A stretch of 64,000 bases of DNA from Bryum argenteum (GCA_037043015.1 CM073321.1:14443001-14507000), one strand, 5' to 3'; shown: positions 1 to 12,651, numbered from the stretch's first letter. The notes: generated by a model not told the origin, from the letters alone. Translations and numbers: made by a program.

Positions 1-206
1 TGCTTGCACGAGAGCTCGAACGCGCGGTGATTGGCGCACATGTGCCACACGTTTACACAAACGTGCCACCCATGGACGCACTACATTCACAAATTAGTTT
101 TTCAGATTGTGTGTTATTTCATCGAATATATAAAGGTTTTTTTAGAGTTTTGTTTATAGAAATTTAGTTGGTTAGCATTTGGGTAACAATAACGCGTGGC
201 CGGGAG
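1..206 (+). pseudogene. 5' leader and first codons of a WCHI-family gene, split by the outer hAT element
   Basis: On the plus strand this stretch matches, with scattered differences, the reverse complement of about 15866-16060, the leader and start of the WCHI gene at 15287-15883. Shared landmarks are a GTAAACGTGTGGCAC-type segment and a TTGGTTAGCATTTGG segment next to the start. The match stops at 206, exactly where the terminus of the outer element begins, and resumes in the paralogue alignment at 44683. A TATATAAAGG box lies at about 127-136. The paralogue ATG is ATA here, so the start is also mutated. Function of the family is unknown. Confidence 0.7.
199..206. repeat. Left 8-bp target-site duplication of the outer element
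   Basis: GCCGGGAG directly precedes the CAGGG terminus at 207. Its partner is GCTGGGAG at 44683-44690, with one difference. Confidence 0.7.
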
Positions 207-334
207 CAGGGATGTCACAGCGTCCGGACGTCCGGACTTCCGTCGGACGTCTGCTAGGGGTGTAAGGACCGTCTCTGACTTAGAGATATTGGACTTTTTA
301 CTAAGAGTAAATGGGCGTTGGGGTGCATTCATTG

Positions 335-612
335 GCCGACCCACCCCGGCGACCGGCCTTCGAGCTGGCCGTCGGCCCGAGCGACCGGTCGGCTTGGCGG
401 CCGTCGGCGCAGGCGACCCGCTGTCGGCGAGAGCGACCAGTTGCTGGTTCGGCCGTCGGGTCGGGCGACCGCCCTTCGGCCCGGGCGACCGGCCTTTGAT
501 TTGGTCGACGGTCCAGGCAACCGGCCTGCGGTCCGGGGGACTGGTAGCCGACCTCGGCGATCGGCCGTTGGCCTGGGCGACCGGTTGCTTCCGGCGACCG
601 CTCGGATTGCCC
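335..612. repeat. GC-rich motif block 1 (outer-element type)
   Basis: Dense GACCGGCC, GACCGGTCGG, GGCGACCGGC and GGCCGTCGG motifs in both orientations, just inside the left end of the outer element and directly upstream of the transposase gene at 633. The open frames across it (for example 196-636) are by-products of the GC-rich repeat and not genes. A perfect 18-bp tandem duplication (GATTGCCCTATGATTTGC, 605-622, then again from 624 after one base) follows it. Confidence 0.85.
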
Positions 613-632
613 TATGATTTGCTGATTGCCCT

Positions 633-3436
633 ATGATTTGCCCGATGAATCTGAGTCATTATAGGTACTTGAAGATTCATGGACATAGGGATTCGAGTTC
701 TGCCCTTTGCCCGAAGCTGTCTAGGGAAATTAGGCAGTTATTATTAAGATGTGGCGGGGAGTTCCCTCCATATAACGGAGAATTGGACGGATTTCTTGGT
801 GAATGTTCTCTCACTCCATCCACGGACGTTCCAGGTACTTCAAAACATGACATTCCAGAAACCCCTAGGAGTGACTCTTGTGTAGGGTCCTCGCTAGGCA
901 CCCCCATGAATTCAACAAATCTTTTGGTTGGGTCAACCTCTACTTCTTCCATGCTTATGAGGGTAATTAAGGATACTCGCTCGATGTTTGGATCTATGAA
1001 GTAAACGAAGCAATCTTCAATTGAAGCTACTTTTGCAGTAGCGGATAGGCGGGAGTTGGATAAACTTTGGGCGAGATTTTTCTACGAAGCAAATATACCG
1101 TTTTCTGTGGCGCGGAATGATGCGTTCAAACAGCTGTGATGAAGACTGCGGGATTTCAAAAATCCTATGCTCCACCATCTTACCATGACATTCGAACAAG
1201 GTTGTTGGGAGAAGTAAAGACCGAGTTACAAAAGAAACTAGATAGTACACTCTCGGAGAGCCTTCGGAAGTTTGGAGGAACTTGGACCATGGATGGATGG
1301 TCATCCGTGACTAGTCGCCTTTTGGTGAATGCGATGCTCGTGACTCAAGCTGGAAAGCTTTTTCTTGGAGCTGTGGATATCACCGGCATAGAAAAAACAG
1401 CGGTGTACGTATCATCTCTCATGTTGAAGTACATAGAACAAGTTGGACCAGAGAACATTGTCCAAGTATGCACAGACAATGCTTCCGTAATGCTCAATGC
1501 CTCCAGAATAGTCCTTGAGAAATATCCGCACATTTTTATGCAAGGGTGTGCGACACATGCAATGTACTTGTTGTTGAAGGATTGGGGAAAGGCCGGATGG
1601 ATGGCGAATACTTTGGTCATGGCGAAGAGAATGGTCAAGTTTATCAAGAGGCGACAAATGCCCTTGGCTGTGTTTCGTAAACACGAGGCGAAATTCAGCC
1701 TACTGATGCCTGAGAAAACAAGATTTGCTAGCCGAGTTAGAATAATAGATCGCTTGTTGGAGGTCAAGACATCATTGGAGCAAGTTGTTGTCGGCCTTAT
1801 GTTCACAGCCTATGCCTCAAAGAAGAAGGTATCAGCTAGAGATAAGCTTATATTCTCCCGTAAGGTCAAAAAGGTGGTGTTGAGCGATTATTTTTGGGAG
1901 CAATGCAAAAGATTACGGGATATGGTGGCCCTTGTAGTCTACGCTCTGAGAGAATTTGACCGCAAGGCTCCTAGTACAGGCAAGGCTTGGCATATCATGC
2001 GTGATCTTGAGAGACATGTCCATACTTTGCATGCACCGCCATTCTCATTGGAACCACTTGAGGTGGCCACCGCAAAAGAGGAGTTTTACCATCGGAAACG
2101 GCTCATGACAACTAATTTACATGGCACAGCTGCACTTCTAAATCCATATTCACTTCATAACCAAGAGTTAGCTGACGATCCCGATCTTACAATAGCTTGC
2201 AAGCATGTTTTACAAAAACTATGTCCCTCGGAGGATTATGCAGACGTGGTGAGTGAATTTCTTGCGTTTCGAGTAAGAGGTCCACCATTCCATACGATGT
2301 TGCAGCCTTAGACTCAAAAACTAGCTCCACATGCATGGTGAGAGTTTGAGGGTGCTTGTACTAAGCTCCTCTCTCCAATTGAAAAGCGAATACTAGCACG
2401 GACAGTGTCCTCGTTGGCTTGCAAACGCAACTGGAGTAGCAACGCTTATGTTCACGACAAGAAACGGAATCGGTTACTACCAGGGAGAGCTGATGACTTG
2501 GTCTACATATATTCCAACTCGAAATTGCTTGCGAATAATAAGTTAAGTGACGATGGGCGGTAGTATAGAGAGAACTTGGATTTAGAGGAAGACCAAGTAC
2601 ATGAGAACGAAAAGGAAGCTGTCGAGGACGAATCAGAGACTGATGACAATGATATTTTTGAATTTGGTGATGAAGACGGTGATATGACTTTCTTCCCCAC
2701 TTCAAATGATGAAGATGCTCCAAATGTTCGCGATGATAATGGTGATTTTATCGCTGATGGTGTTTCGGCGGATGATCTAGAAGATGAGCAACCGTTAGCA
2801 CGATTAATGACACAAGGCGGCCTGGACAAATCGAATAACATCCCACCTGTTATCTCTAGTGGTTTAGGGTTCATTCAAAAAGGAGGCGATAAACGTGAAA
2901 ACCACCGTGTGCAATACTAGTGCCGACACTATGAGCTCTGATCCGGTCGCAGAGAATATCGCATCCGGTAGTAAGGATCAAGTATCTGATCAATGTGCTA
3001 CTCCCGGCGCTTTATTTCAACCCTCTACTGTAAGGGTTACGACAACCTTGGAGAAATCCTCTATAGGTTAGTATCCCTTTCAAGAGCCAAACATGGCAGC
3101 ATCTCTAGTGACTCTGATGTACCTTTGGGCAGGTATTTAAAAAATGCCATTGTTCATCGTACTGCCACGGGGTTACAGCACATGTTTGGCACTTCTAAGT
3201 CGCATAAACAAAAATTTGCAACGTTTCCAATTGTTCCGCCAAAAAAACCAAAGGTCCCTGTTAATCTCTCAGAATTTGATACTTGGCATAAATATGGGAA
3301 TATACAATGTCCAGAGAATAAGCCCAAGATCAAACAAGAGGTTCCGAGCGATTATGAATATGATCCTACGGGGTCTAGTGAATCTGAAGTGAAGGGAGAT
3401 AGCAATTATGAACAATCCTCTGGTCCTGATGAGTAG
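633..3436 (+). pseudogene. hAT transposase (DUF659-like), several in-frame stops
   Basis: Plant-type hAT transposase, the enzyme that would cut and paste these elements. The core at 1136-2311 shows MDGWSSVTSR (first catalytic Asp region) and CTDNAS (second Asp), then GCATHAMYLLL. The hAT dimerisation segment is at about 2395-2530 (KRNWSSNAYVHDKKRNRL). An acidic tail ends at 3436 (SESEVKGDSNYEQSSGPDE). The frame is broken by stops at about 1002, 1137, 2309, 2340 and 2562. The one at 2340 falls where hAT proteins usually have the second Trp of a WW pair. The N-terminal BED finger looks incomplete: only its His/Cys half (ending about residue 26) is present and the CxxC half is not seen. Block 1 sits immediately upstream. 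It converges with the RING gene at 3795-6915. Confidence 0.9.
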
Positions 3437-3794
3437 TTGAATTCTGCATCTTTATGTAGTATAGGTTTATAGAACTTATCTTTATTATAGGTATTGTAGT
3501 TATAGTTTTTTGTAGTACTTTATTGTCATACTCCAAATGCATTTGGAGATTGTATTGTCTACATGACTACATTTAATGTGTTGAAAAACTTTACATATAT
3601 CTTTACATACTTGTCGCACGATGGTATTCACTCTCAAGCATAGAGAAGAAATGCACATTAAATAAAAAATATTGCAACCGTTTACTTCATGGATCAATGG
3701 TAGCATTTTCATCATTTTTAAAACAACATCCATACAACCTAGGAAAAGCCTATATTTATACGTTCAAACTAAAGCTTCAACATCCATTCAAACT
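3437..3794. other. AT-rich spacer between convergent genes
   Basis: No open frame of note and no recognised repeat. It should hold the 3' ends of the transposase gene and the minus-strand RING gene. Confidence 0.6.
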
Positions 3795-4685
3795 TCAAAC
3801 TAAAGATCCATCCAATTGATTGATCTGAGCTATACTACAAGTACGCGGTCTTTGACTTGGACGGGCAATTCTACCGCCCTCTTCATATTCCCGATCCACG
3901 GCTGCAATTTCGCGGCTCATATCCGCCTGCCAACTATGCTTCCCATCTTGCCTCTTCCACTTTCTGCTAGGATCTACTTGTTTGTTACGTAAGATTTTCA
4001 TGGCCTTCTCGATTCGTGCAATGACATCATATACAATACCTTCGAAATCATCCATTAATATGAATGATCCTTCTTTTGGATATAAAACACATGTCCTCCA
4101 AAACGAAATGGCGTCATCAATACACTTATCAGACTTCTTGACCGCATCCCAATAAGAGAACTCCACATCTTGAAAAGAATTTTCCTGTATCGAAGTCCGG
4201 TATATTCCGGCTTCCTCCAATTTTGCAAGGACCCTAGCTCTTCCAATTGGAGTATGATCGTACTTCTTGTACTCCTCTGCAAAGCCGGTTGAATCTGTTA
4301 TTTCGTGCCAATAACCATCTTCTCCCTTTTCCACTCTCTATGGAGGAAATCGAAAGAAACGTTTGTGTTCAATTCTCCAATGCCCTCCAAAATTACGACA
4401 AAACAACTCTTGTTGCTCTTCGCATGTAATATTCCTCGCCCTTATCTCTATTTCGTAATCTTGTTTCATCCAAAATAAGGGACCTCTTTCCCCACCATAT
4501 TGAATGCTTAGTTGGTGTTTTAATTCGGACGTACTCCACTCAAGTGCATTTCCCCAATCAGAGCAGTGTAGAAATTTCTTTGGGAATTCATCCAGTGGAA
4601 GATTCCATCGGTTGAACTCGTGCCTTGGTGGTATAAGATCTCGTATGCCCATCATCTCGTAGAATCTCGTGCTAAATGGGGAGCA

Positions 4686-4809
4686 ACATACCGGACATAC
4701 CGATTTTGTCATGGCATATCGGCATTTGCAAGTAACGTGAAAGTTATGGCCACATTGGCCCAACTAGTATGCGCCCTCTGGACCAAAATGATGTAGGCAC
4801 ACCGCACAT
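4686..4809 (-). other. RING-H2 zinc finger coding segment
   Basis: Read on the minus strand: CAVC, 13 residues including one in-frame TAG, CGHNFHVTC, then CPVC. Spacing fits the C3H2C3 pattern. The partner copy at 27767-27888 has CPIC, CVHMYHPQC and CAIC without the stop. Confidence 0.85.
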
Positions 4810-6907
4810 TTGTCCTTAAGTATTGCCGGAGGAGGGTCGCATGTGTTGATTACAATGCGAGCTGACTCTTGTAGGTGCAATGAAAATCTATTGTACTGCG
4901 CCCGTCCTTCCTCTATCTCCTAAGTCCAATCAACATCATTGTTTTGCCCCATCTTAGAGTAGTTTGTACGCTCCATCATATCTTTTGCATCCCCCCAAAC
5001 AGTGACCCCTATAGAGTCATATCGTTTTTTTGTATCGTTCTCACGGAACTTCTCCAATGAAGCATCTACAACTTCACGCAAATCTTTTGATTTAGCTACA
5101 ATCAATTTGAGATCGTCTTGTGCCTTCGAACCCAAGGTCTCCCTATCTTGAAGTGGATGAACCCATCCCAACCATGGTAGTGTTCATTCTTGGAGTTGTG
5201 TAGAATATATTGTTTTCAAGGTTTTCCGTAATGCCTTTAATTCAGCGACTGCCTCATCTCTCTCTTTACTTGTAGCCTCCAACTTCATTGACCATGCTTT
5301 TGCATCATCCTCCAATTTTGCAACTGCAACATCTCTCTCCTTATTCACAGCCTCAAACTTCTTTGCCCATGCTCGTGCACCTGCGAGTGCATTATCTCTC
5401 TCTTTATTTGATATCTCCAACTTCATTTCCCACGAACTTTCATCATCGTCTATTTCAATAATGGTCTTTCCCTTATCTTCTTTACCATCCTCTTTACCAC
5501 CCGCATTATATTCTGAAAGAAAAAGACTAGATGAAGTCCCTTGAGTGTCATTCTGTGATGCAACAAACTTGTCACCTTCTTTTGAGTCTTCTAACAAATC
5601 CCGAGTTACACGACGAACTGCTTCTGCATACTTTGCATCAATGTCCAGAGCAGAACGTTTGCCAAACATCTGAATTTGTTGCAATTCAATGTAATACTCT
5701 CTAATGGATTCACACAAAATTTCATTTTGTTTCTTGAGTTTTAGAATGATCTCATGACTTTTCACTCGGTCCTTCACTAGAAGGTGATATCGATATATGA
5801 TTGCCTCATAATTTATGGCAGACTGTAGAACGTTAGGCATGATACCTGCCAAAGTGTGACTCATCTTGACAAAATCGGGAGCCATACTAGCAAGTATTTT
5901 AGACTGCAGTTTCAAGTCAACCCCTATAGCAGCTATTTCCAAAGCCGAGGTTTCTCCCCAATCATTCCCTGGCCAACCATTGTCTTTAGCTACCTCATTG
6001 CACCAATCTGCTATTCCACGTGCGGTGTTCATCCACTCCTCCAATTTCTTATTGCTTAGTACCGTACGCAGAAACTCCTCGAAATTTGGCATCATACCCC
6101 CATTGGGATCCAAATCTAACATGACATTATCATCTGTTGGTGATTTGGTTTCCTCTGGTTCACTTGGCCCTGCCTCCTCTAATGTTGGTATCGTGGTTAC
6201 ATGAGGTTCTCCAACTACTTTTGCATCTTCGAGCCTATCAGTTATGGTTGGTTCTACGGGTGGAGCATCCATGGCAACCATGTTCCTTCCATCCTCCTTC
6301 TGTCTCGAGGTTGTTGGAGGAGAATCCTTCACCGCCGTCTCATGAGATTTTCTCCTCAAGTGTTGCAATAAAGCCTTTGTAGAGCTTGATTCTGGATCAA
6401 ACATATCTGAGATATCCTTTTGATTTCTCCCGATTCGAAGAGGAAATGCACTACTCGCTGTGAATGTGCTCCAGTTCACCTTTTGCTTCAGTATTAGCTC
6501 AGCATACACCATGCACAAAAGCGTATAGGAAAAGGTAACCTTTGCTCTTGGGACGATCTCCAAACAATGCCACCCAACCTTCTTCAACACAATGAAGAAA
6601 TTGATCATCATTGCATGTTTGCGGGTTACAATTAAAATTATTGGTATTCACTTTGTGACATTCCTTAGGGCAAAGTTTCCCAATGTGGTACATCTTCACA
6701 TATTTCTTGCAGCCTTGCAGGTCGCCAATCTCCAGTGTTCCTGCTTTTCTAACTCCCAACCGCTCTCAGCTTTAATGGCCTCATTATTCAAGATCTCCTA
6801 TTGCAACTCATGTCTTGCTCCTTTTGGTTTCACACTCTTTGACGGTGTCTCCTGTAAAACCAACTCCGTCCCCACCAATTGTGCCTTTGTGTTTTCTCTC
6901 GCAGGTG

Positions 6908-6915
6908 ACCTCAAG
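6908..6915. repeat. Left 8-bp target-site duplication of the inner element
   Basis: ACCTCAAG, identical to 36952-36959. Confidence 0.92.
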
Positions 6916-6936
6916 CAGGGTTGTCTTATTAGACAC

Positions 6937-7000
6937 ACTTTTCGGAATGTCTGTCTGATTTGTCGTATTGGACATGTCTGTTAGACGTCCGATCGACAAA
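6937..7000. repeat. Subterminal TGTCTGTCTGA-type repeats, left end of inner element
   Basis: AATGTCTGTCTGA (6948-6960) and further GACATGTCTG and AGACGTCCGA words follow the terminal repeat. Similar words (AATGTCTGTCTGA, TTTGTCTGACGTCTGACAG) occur at about 36890-36930 just inside the right end. Such clustered words are candidate transposase contacts. Confidence 0.6.
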
Positions 7001-7118
7001 AATGTCGACCGTACCAGAAATTACATAGTAAAAAACTTCTTGAGATTGACATTGAGGTAAAACGCTATTTTCCTACGTGGCGTAGGGTTGATAATGACGT
7101 AGAAAATCAAAATACACA

Positions 7119-7400
7119 TCACAGTGGGCGACCGCGGGTGGGCGACGTCGCTAGGCGACCGACGGTAGCACAAAGGCGAACGTCGGTCGCCTGCTGCAAT
7201 CGCCGATCGCCCTGGCTGCCGCGCGTAGGCGACCGGCGGTCCAGTAGGGAGACCGGCGGTCGCCCTGGCAACCGCTACTAGGCGACCGCCAGTCCAGTAG
7301 TGAGCAACCGACGATCGCCCAGGGCGATCGGCGGTCGCCCTGGGGTAGCGCACTTGTGGCGATCGCTGGTCGCCTTGAGCCACCGCGTGTGTGGCGACCA
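7119..7400. repeat. GC-rich motif block 2 (inner-element type)
   Basis: Repeated GGCGACCGGCGGTC, GCCCTGGG and CGATCGGCGGTCGCC words in both orientations, about 200 bases inside the left terminus of the inner element. The frame at 7021-7461 is an artefact of the repeat. Confidence 0.85.
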
Positions 7401-7633
7401 GCACCATGGTTGAATACGAAACAAGCAAGATAATTTCATATTGGTACAAAATGAGCTCCAATGCATGTTTATGAATACCTTTTTATCGGAAACAAGATCC
7501 ATGGTGCATTTCTTAGTACAAATTTGTCCATGTCTATAATCATAGTATTCATATATATGATGTAACTACTACATATACCGAACTATATATATTCTACTCC
7601 GAAACATACTAGGATACCAAAATATTGTAAGCT
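7401..7633. other. AT-rich stretch of the inner element, no gene seen
   Basis: Unique-looking sequence between block 2 and the gypsy insertion. The insertion separates it from 13045 onward, which leads into the transposase 3' end. Confidence 0.5.
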
Positions 7634-7638
7634 AATAG

Positions 7639-7872
7639 TGTAAGAGTCTAGCTGTCAAAACAAGCAAAAACTACAAAAGAAATATATTGATCCAAGACTT
7701 AGGTTTACAATGAATAAGAGTCCCTTATATACTAATCTCTTGGCTCAACTGCCGAGACTATACTTTAGCTCTACTGCCGAGGCTATACTTTAGCTCTACT
7801 GCCGAAGTTCTATTTATAAAATTAATAGCGAGTGAACATCCGAGCTTATCAACGAGGCCTTGGCCCATGACA
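7639..7872 (-). repeat. 3' LTR of gypsy element 1
   Basis: Starts TGTAAGAGTC and ends GCCCATGACA on the plus strand, 234 bp. It has one more copy of a roughly 25-bp unit (ACTTTAGCTCTACTGCCGAG) than the 5' LTR, which explains most of the length difference from the 209-bp partner. Confidence 0.93.
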
Positions 7873-9440
7873 AATGCCTCCTCCTCCTCCTCCTCATGTG
7901 CTGATGAATTAACAAGTGTCATACAAGAGAATGTGCCCAAGGAATATCAAGATTGCAGGCGCGCGCAACAAGCGCTCGTAATCGTCTAAAGCCATGACAT
8001 TTTGTAATTGGCAAACCGGTTTCCCAAGTAGGCTCCGCCATCCTGTCCACTTTACAAGTAGTTGCCAACCGCGTCCCACGACGTCGATGTTGCAACACTC
8101 TTTCAACAAAGATACTCGTCCTCGCTAGTGGATGCCTCGAAAGCGGGATTGCTCAAAACAACACCGGGCTCATTATCATGAGGTAGTTGGGAAGGCAACG
8201 GATCCTCACCGCCTTCTTCACTAAACTCACATGAAAAAACAGGATGAATACCGACGACGGTGTATTCAAACGAACCGCATGTGTACCTACGCACTCCAAT
8301 ACACGATAAGGAGGAGCAATACAATCAAGCTTCTTGATTGGCGGGGCGTGTTGATGTTCTTCAACTTCAACCACACACGATCACCCGGACGAAAATCCTC
8401 GCCACCGAAGTCGTCGTGTATTTGACGCGTTCTTGAGTCTCTTGCGCAATGGCCATTGCCGTTGTTGCCGATTCACTTGAATTACGCCAGATGCTCAACA
8501 AGCTTGCGTCCTTTTTTCCGCCGGTGACAACGAAGAACCCGCCTCCTCGGGTATAGTAATATTCATGACCGAATGATGATAACCGTGAGTCATAAAAATG
8601 CGGACATACCTATAGATCGCGACACACGATTATTCAACGCCATCATCGCGATCGGCAAATCGAAAAGCCCAATCTTCTTGCTCAAATGTCGTGAAAATAC
8701 GAAGATATGTTTCAAGCTCTTGATTCGCCCTCTCTGTTGCACCATCTGTCTCGGATGGAAAGTCGCCGACAACCGACGCGTAATCTTCATCAATCTGCGC
8801 ATACTTCGCTCTAAAGCGGACTAACAAATTGACTACCACGATCCGACACAATTCTGCAGGCAATCCGTGATCTTGAAAAACTTGCTCTAAAAGTTTGTGA
8901 GCCACATCAAGTGCACGAATTGTCTTCATAGGCACAAAGAATGATAGATTTGGACAAACGGTCCATCACAACCATGATATTTGTACGGTCATTGCTTGGT
9001 GCCAATCCGGTAATAAAATCAATGGAGAGCTGGGTCAAAATCCGTGCGGAATTGGCAAAGGTTTTAGCAACCCTTGCTTCGCTTCCCGCCAAATCTTCGA
9101 TTTTCCACACACGCTTGCGCCCGCATAAATCTCCAAACATCTTGTGTCAACCTGGCCACGATATTCACGTGCAATCAAGTCACGCGTACCCTCACGACCT
9201 GGATGTCCTGCTAGTGGTGAATCATGAGTAGATTGGATCAAACGCGTCCAAGAGGTTCGTGCGCGGAATCCATATTCGTCCACGCCAACGCAATCGATGA
9301 CCTGAATCTACAGAACACTCACTAATCGTGATAGGTAAGCCCCATTCTTTAGGTAGTCGGCGCTCACCATCCATAACCGCCTTTCGCATCTTCCAATAAC
9401 GATGATTTGTTTGCAGGGCAACATCCCATAATGCAATCAT
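7873..9440 (-). pseudogene. Integrase and chromodomain region of gypsy element 1
   Basis: Minus strand. An HHCC-like start (HDSPLAGHPGREGTRDLI) is near 9225. Core integrase pieces follow: DFITGLAPSNDRTNI with VVMDRLSKS near 9000, ALDVAHKLLEQVFQDHG near 8880 and ERANQELETYL near 8740. A chromodomain (GRGWQLLVKWTGW, QLQNVMALDDYERLL) lies at about 8060-7965. The chromodomain typically guides integration to particular chromatin. Multiple frameshifts split it into short frames. Confidence 0.85.
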
Positions 9441-9703
9441 CTCTGCGTCAATAAATGGACATATGGGACGCGGGTCATTATCGACTCAGAAAGCGAGAGC
9501 CTCTTTCTCTCGATCGCAACACCATCTCGTGATCCATGCGGATTTAGCGACAACCTTCAAAGCGCCATCATCTCCGTCAAAAGTCATGATATCGATTCAT
9601 GATTCGATCATCATCTGCGTGTTGAAAGATCCTGTTAAAACGAGAAAGTGCATCCGATTGAACTTGATCCTTGCCAGGCTTGTGCACGATCTCAAAGTCA
9701 AAA

Positions 9704-11300
9704 TCATTCAACTCGTAGGCCCAACGCATTTGCCTCTCGCTCAAATGTTGCTTGCTTCTTCAAAAATAAGCCAAATTGCGATGATCTCGAATCGACTTCA
9801 AAATGTTGGCCAACAAGTAATGTACGCCACTCGCGGATGCAATGTACAACTGCTAGCATTTCCTTGTCATGAATCGGATAATTGGACTCCGCTGGACTGT
9901 GTTTCTTCGAGAAATAAGCAACCGCATGCCAAAGTCCGTCCACCTTTTGCATTAAGGTGCCACCAATAGCATAACCAGAGGAATCACATTCAATGGTTGT
10001 TTCCAAACCTGGAGTCCATTTAACGAGCACCGGCGCATGAATTAATGCCTCCTTCAATCGATCAAAGGCATGTTGACATTTCGATGTCCAATGGAAAGGT
10101 TGATCTTTCCGCGTTAGTCGAGTAAGAGGTTCTGCAATGTTAGAATATCCATCTATGAATTGTCGATAATAATTGCAGAAACCTAAAAATCCACGAACTC
10201 CTTTCACTTTTGTTGGCGGCTCCCATTGACGAATTGCCTCAAGTTTTGCTGGATCAGCCTGCAAACCCCAACCGTCTTCACCAAATATCCAAGATACTTA
10301 ATAGTGCCTCGCTTAAACTCGCTCTTATCAAAATCAAGTTGAAGCCTGCGTTAGCAAGCTTACGGATGATCCTCGAGAACGCATCACGATGTTCTTTTTG
10401 AGTATCACTATAGATCACCACGTCATCAATATATGCGGGCAAAGATATATCAATTAATTCGCGAAGTATCCAATTGATATATTCTTTGAAAAGTTGCGAG
10501 TGCGCCCGTCGGTCAAACGGTGTGACCAACCACTCATATAAGCCAAAGCGTGTTTTGAACGCCGTCTTCCACTCGTCACCTTCTTTCACACGTATCCGGA
10601 AAACGCAGAGATTACATCAACCTTGGAGATATATTTGGTCGCAAAGAATGGATCTTAACGTCTCATCAATGCGCGGAATCGGATAGCCGTCCTTCCGACT
10701 CATCTCGTTCAATCGCCGATAGTCAACACGAGAATCGCAATCCTCCGCCAGGTTTCTTCACAAATATGACCGGAGTGCTGCGGGTGAATTACTTACGCGA
10801 ATAAATCCATTATCCAACAACTCCGTAAGGGTCTTGCGCAAAACTAATAATTGATCCTTGGACATCCGATCACGGCGGCATGGCGGGGATGTCATCATTA
10901 GTCTTCCTTCAATAAGATTGATCTCGTGATCAATCCCTTTCCTATCGGGGGCAACGACTTTGCATCTTGTCGATTAAAAGCGTCAATAATCGCATGAGCC
11001 GATCGGGAGCATGTTGTGCGGGGTCCCTATACACCTTCATTGTGTAGTGCCTTCGATGTCAACCAAGCCGGCACTAAAACCTCTACTTGGTTCACCGCTT
11101 CTCCGCAAAGTTTGAATCACCGATGCACGTATCTCTTGCATTGGCTCCAACGTGTCGGTCGAGTCTTCACAATCATCTTGAAAGGTTTTCGAATGCAAAC
11201 CTCTTCTTTAGCAGTCGAACACTTGCATCATGTCGCTCCATCCAACCTTTTCCCAAGATTATATCATCTATCTGTCCTGGAATAACATAGGCAACAATCT
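9704..11300 (-). pseudogene. Reverse transcriptase and RNase H region of gypsy element 1
   Basis: Minus strand. RT shows KTRFGLYEWLVTPF near 10540 and PAYIDDVVIYSD near 10430, the Y-I-D-D active-site motif. RNase H at 10264-9704 includes ECDSSGYAIGGTL and YPIHDKEMLAVVHCIREW. The 5' half of RT (10600-11000) is badly frameshifted but collinear with gypsy element 2. Confidence 0.88.
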
Positions 11301-12651
11301 TCTCCTCCATACCATCAATATCGGCCATAAAATTTGCAATTTGGCAAATCATAGGCCGCCTCTTCATTGTCGTAACTTGCTCCAAAGATCTAGGTTGAAT
11401 AGATGACGCATCCAACCCTCTCCGTCGAACAAATTGCTCGCATACGCTTGCAAAGCATTGGCATCCGAATCACACAAAGCACGAGTAGATATAGTTGAGT
11501 TTATTAAAACATCAACATACATACCACCCGTGTCTAAGCTGTCTCCTAGATTCTTGACATTGCTCTTCTTTCTCACTGCGCGCACTATCGAAGTTTTGTC
11601 CGCGCTCTCTTTCTTCTTCTTCTCATTGCCTTCACCTTGCTTGGATGAACAGTCATTTGCACGGTGGCCTCGCTTCAAACATAAAAAACAGCGTCCCTCT
11701 TGGCGACACCGTTGTTGTTCCTCCAAAGTCGACGCGTCTCCGAAGAAGCTTGCTTATTTGGACTGTAGGCATCCAATCCATCTCATCTCCATCTGACCAT
11801 ACGCGATTTGATGTCGCGATCGGAGCTGCACGACCCTTCTGATATTGCAAGCAATCAAGTTGAAAGCCGACCGCCAACAAAGCTTGGACAAACATACCAT
11901 AATCGATGTACGTCATAGGTCCAATCATCGCGCGTTGCATCTCTGAGTTGAGAGCACCGCGAAGATATCCTATCTTCACCATATCGGGAACCATGGTAAG
12001 TTGACTCTCACCAAGCTCCTTCTCAAAAACTTGGGCAAGAATGTTGCGAATGACTCCCTACCCTCGCTTCATTGCTTGAAGCCGATTCAAATGCCAATTT
12101 CTTTGCATTCGGGTCGATGTAAACGCTATCAAGATGTTGAATAAAAGTCGCCGCATTGCAACCACGTTGATTTTGGTAGAAAGATACTACTATCATCTGC
12201 GCTTTCTTCGCCCATCCTCGAAAACAAGTATGCGGCTTGATCTTGAGGTGTACCAAGTCTGACTCCCATCAATTCAAGCTTGTTATCCGCTTCGACCTTC
12301 CATATCGGGTAGCCCTTGCGACTCCCGTCAAACTTTGAAATATCTGGCAATCGCTTGCGCAATGCGACGACAGTTCCTCCATATTGTTTCTGCATCGATT
12401 GCGGCATCATCTGCGATGAAGACGGACCTCCTAAACTCGTGAATTGTCCAAATTGGAGCCACTGCGCGATCATTGTGCAACCAATCGCTGATAGTCAACT
12501 TCTCAGCTTGCTGAGAAGCTTGAAGTTGTGTGCGCAACCTCACGATCTCCTGTTGATAGTCTTCCGCCGTAATTTCTCCTTGCGCCTGCTGCTGCTGCTG
12601 CAAGATCTCATCATCGATCATCTGGGCGTTCTCCATCTCAAAAAGCAACAC
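11301..12651 (-). pseudogene. gag and protease region of gypsy element 1
   Basis: Minus strand, frameshifted. The N-terminal part starts MENAQMIDDEILQQQQQ near 12636. A gag core follows (DISKFDGSRKGYPIWK near 12340), then a zinc knuckle CFLCLKRGHRANDC near 11700-11650 with CX2CX4HX4C spacing. A protease-like stretch (VDVLINSTISTRALCDSDA) lies near 11510-11455; the usual D[ST]G triad is altered to DSD here. Confidence 0.8.

Larger units (their letters stand above)
3795..6915 (-). pseudogene. WCHI-family gene with coiled coil and RING-H2 finger (main part), split by the inner element
   Basis: Its first 58 bases are at 36952-37009; the inner 30-kb element sits between. The WCHI region (about 6780-6450) contains ESGWELEKQEHWRLATC and KYVKMYHIGKL. 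A long charged, Lys/Glu-rich region with three repeated ERD-A-A segments follows (about 6450-5184), probably coiled coil. A RING-H2 finger lies at 4686-4809 (CAVC, CGHNFH, C, CPVC), then FYEMMGIRDLIPP and a C-terminal domain ending at 3795 that is shared with 23709-24239. RING-H2 proteins are usually E3 ubiquitin ligases; that role is inferred. Stops lie at about 6788, 4905, 4764 and 4335, with a frameshift at 6706-6720 and another near 6550. Confidence 0.75.

Noticed and set aside
196-636. Overlapping open frames on both strands in GC-rich block 1 (similar at 7021-7461, 16103-16366, 17215-17706, 33734-34684, 39792-40307, 44130-44525)
   Set aside because: They are made of Arg/Pro/Gly/Ser repeats read from the tandem motif, in several frames at once, with no homology between blocks at protein level.
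1345-1806. Minus-strand frame over the transposase
   Set aside because: It lies exactly opposite the conserved DGWS and TDNAS region of the hAT transposase, so it is a shadow.
7873-7900. CTCCTC microsatellite as an independent feature
   Set aside because: Its position next to the 3' LTR makes it the polypurine tract of gypsy element 1 on the minus strand.
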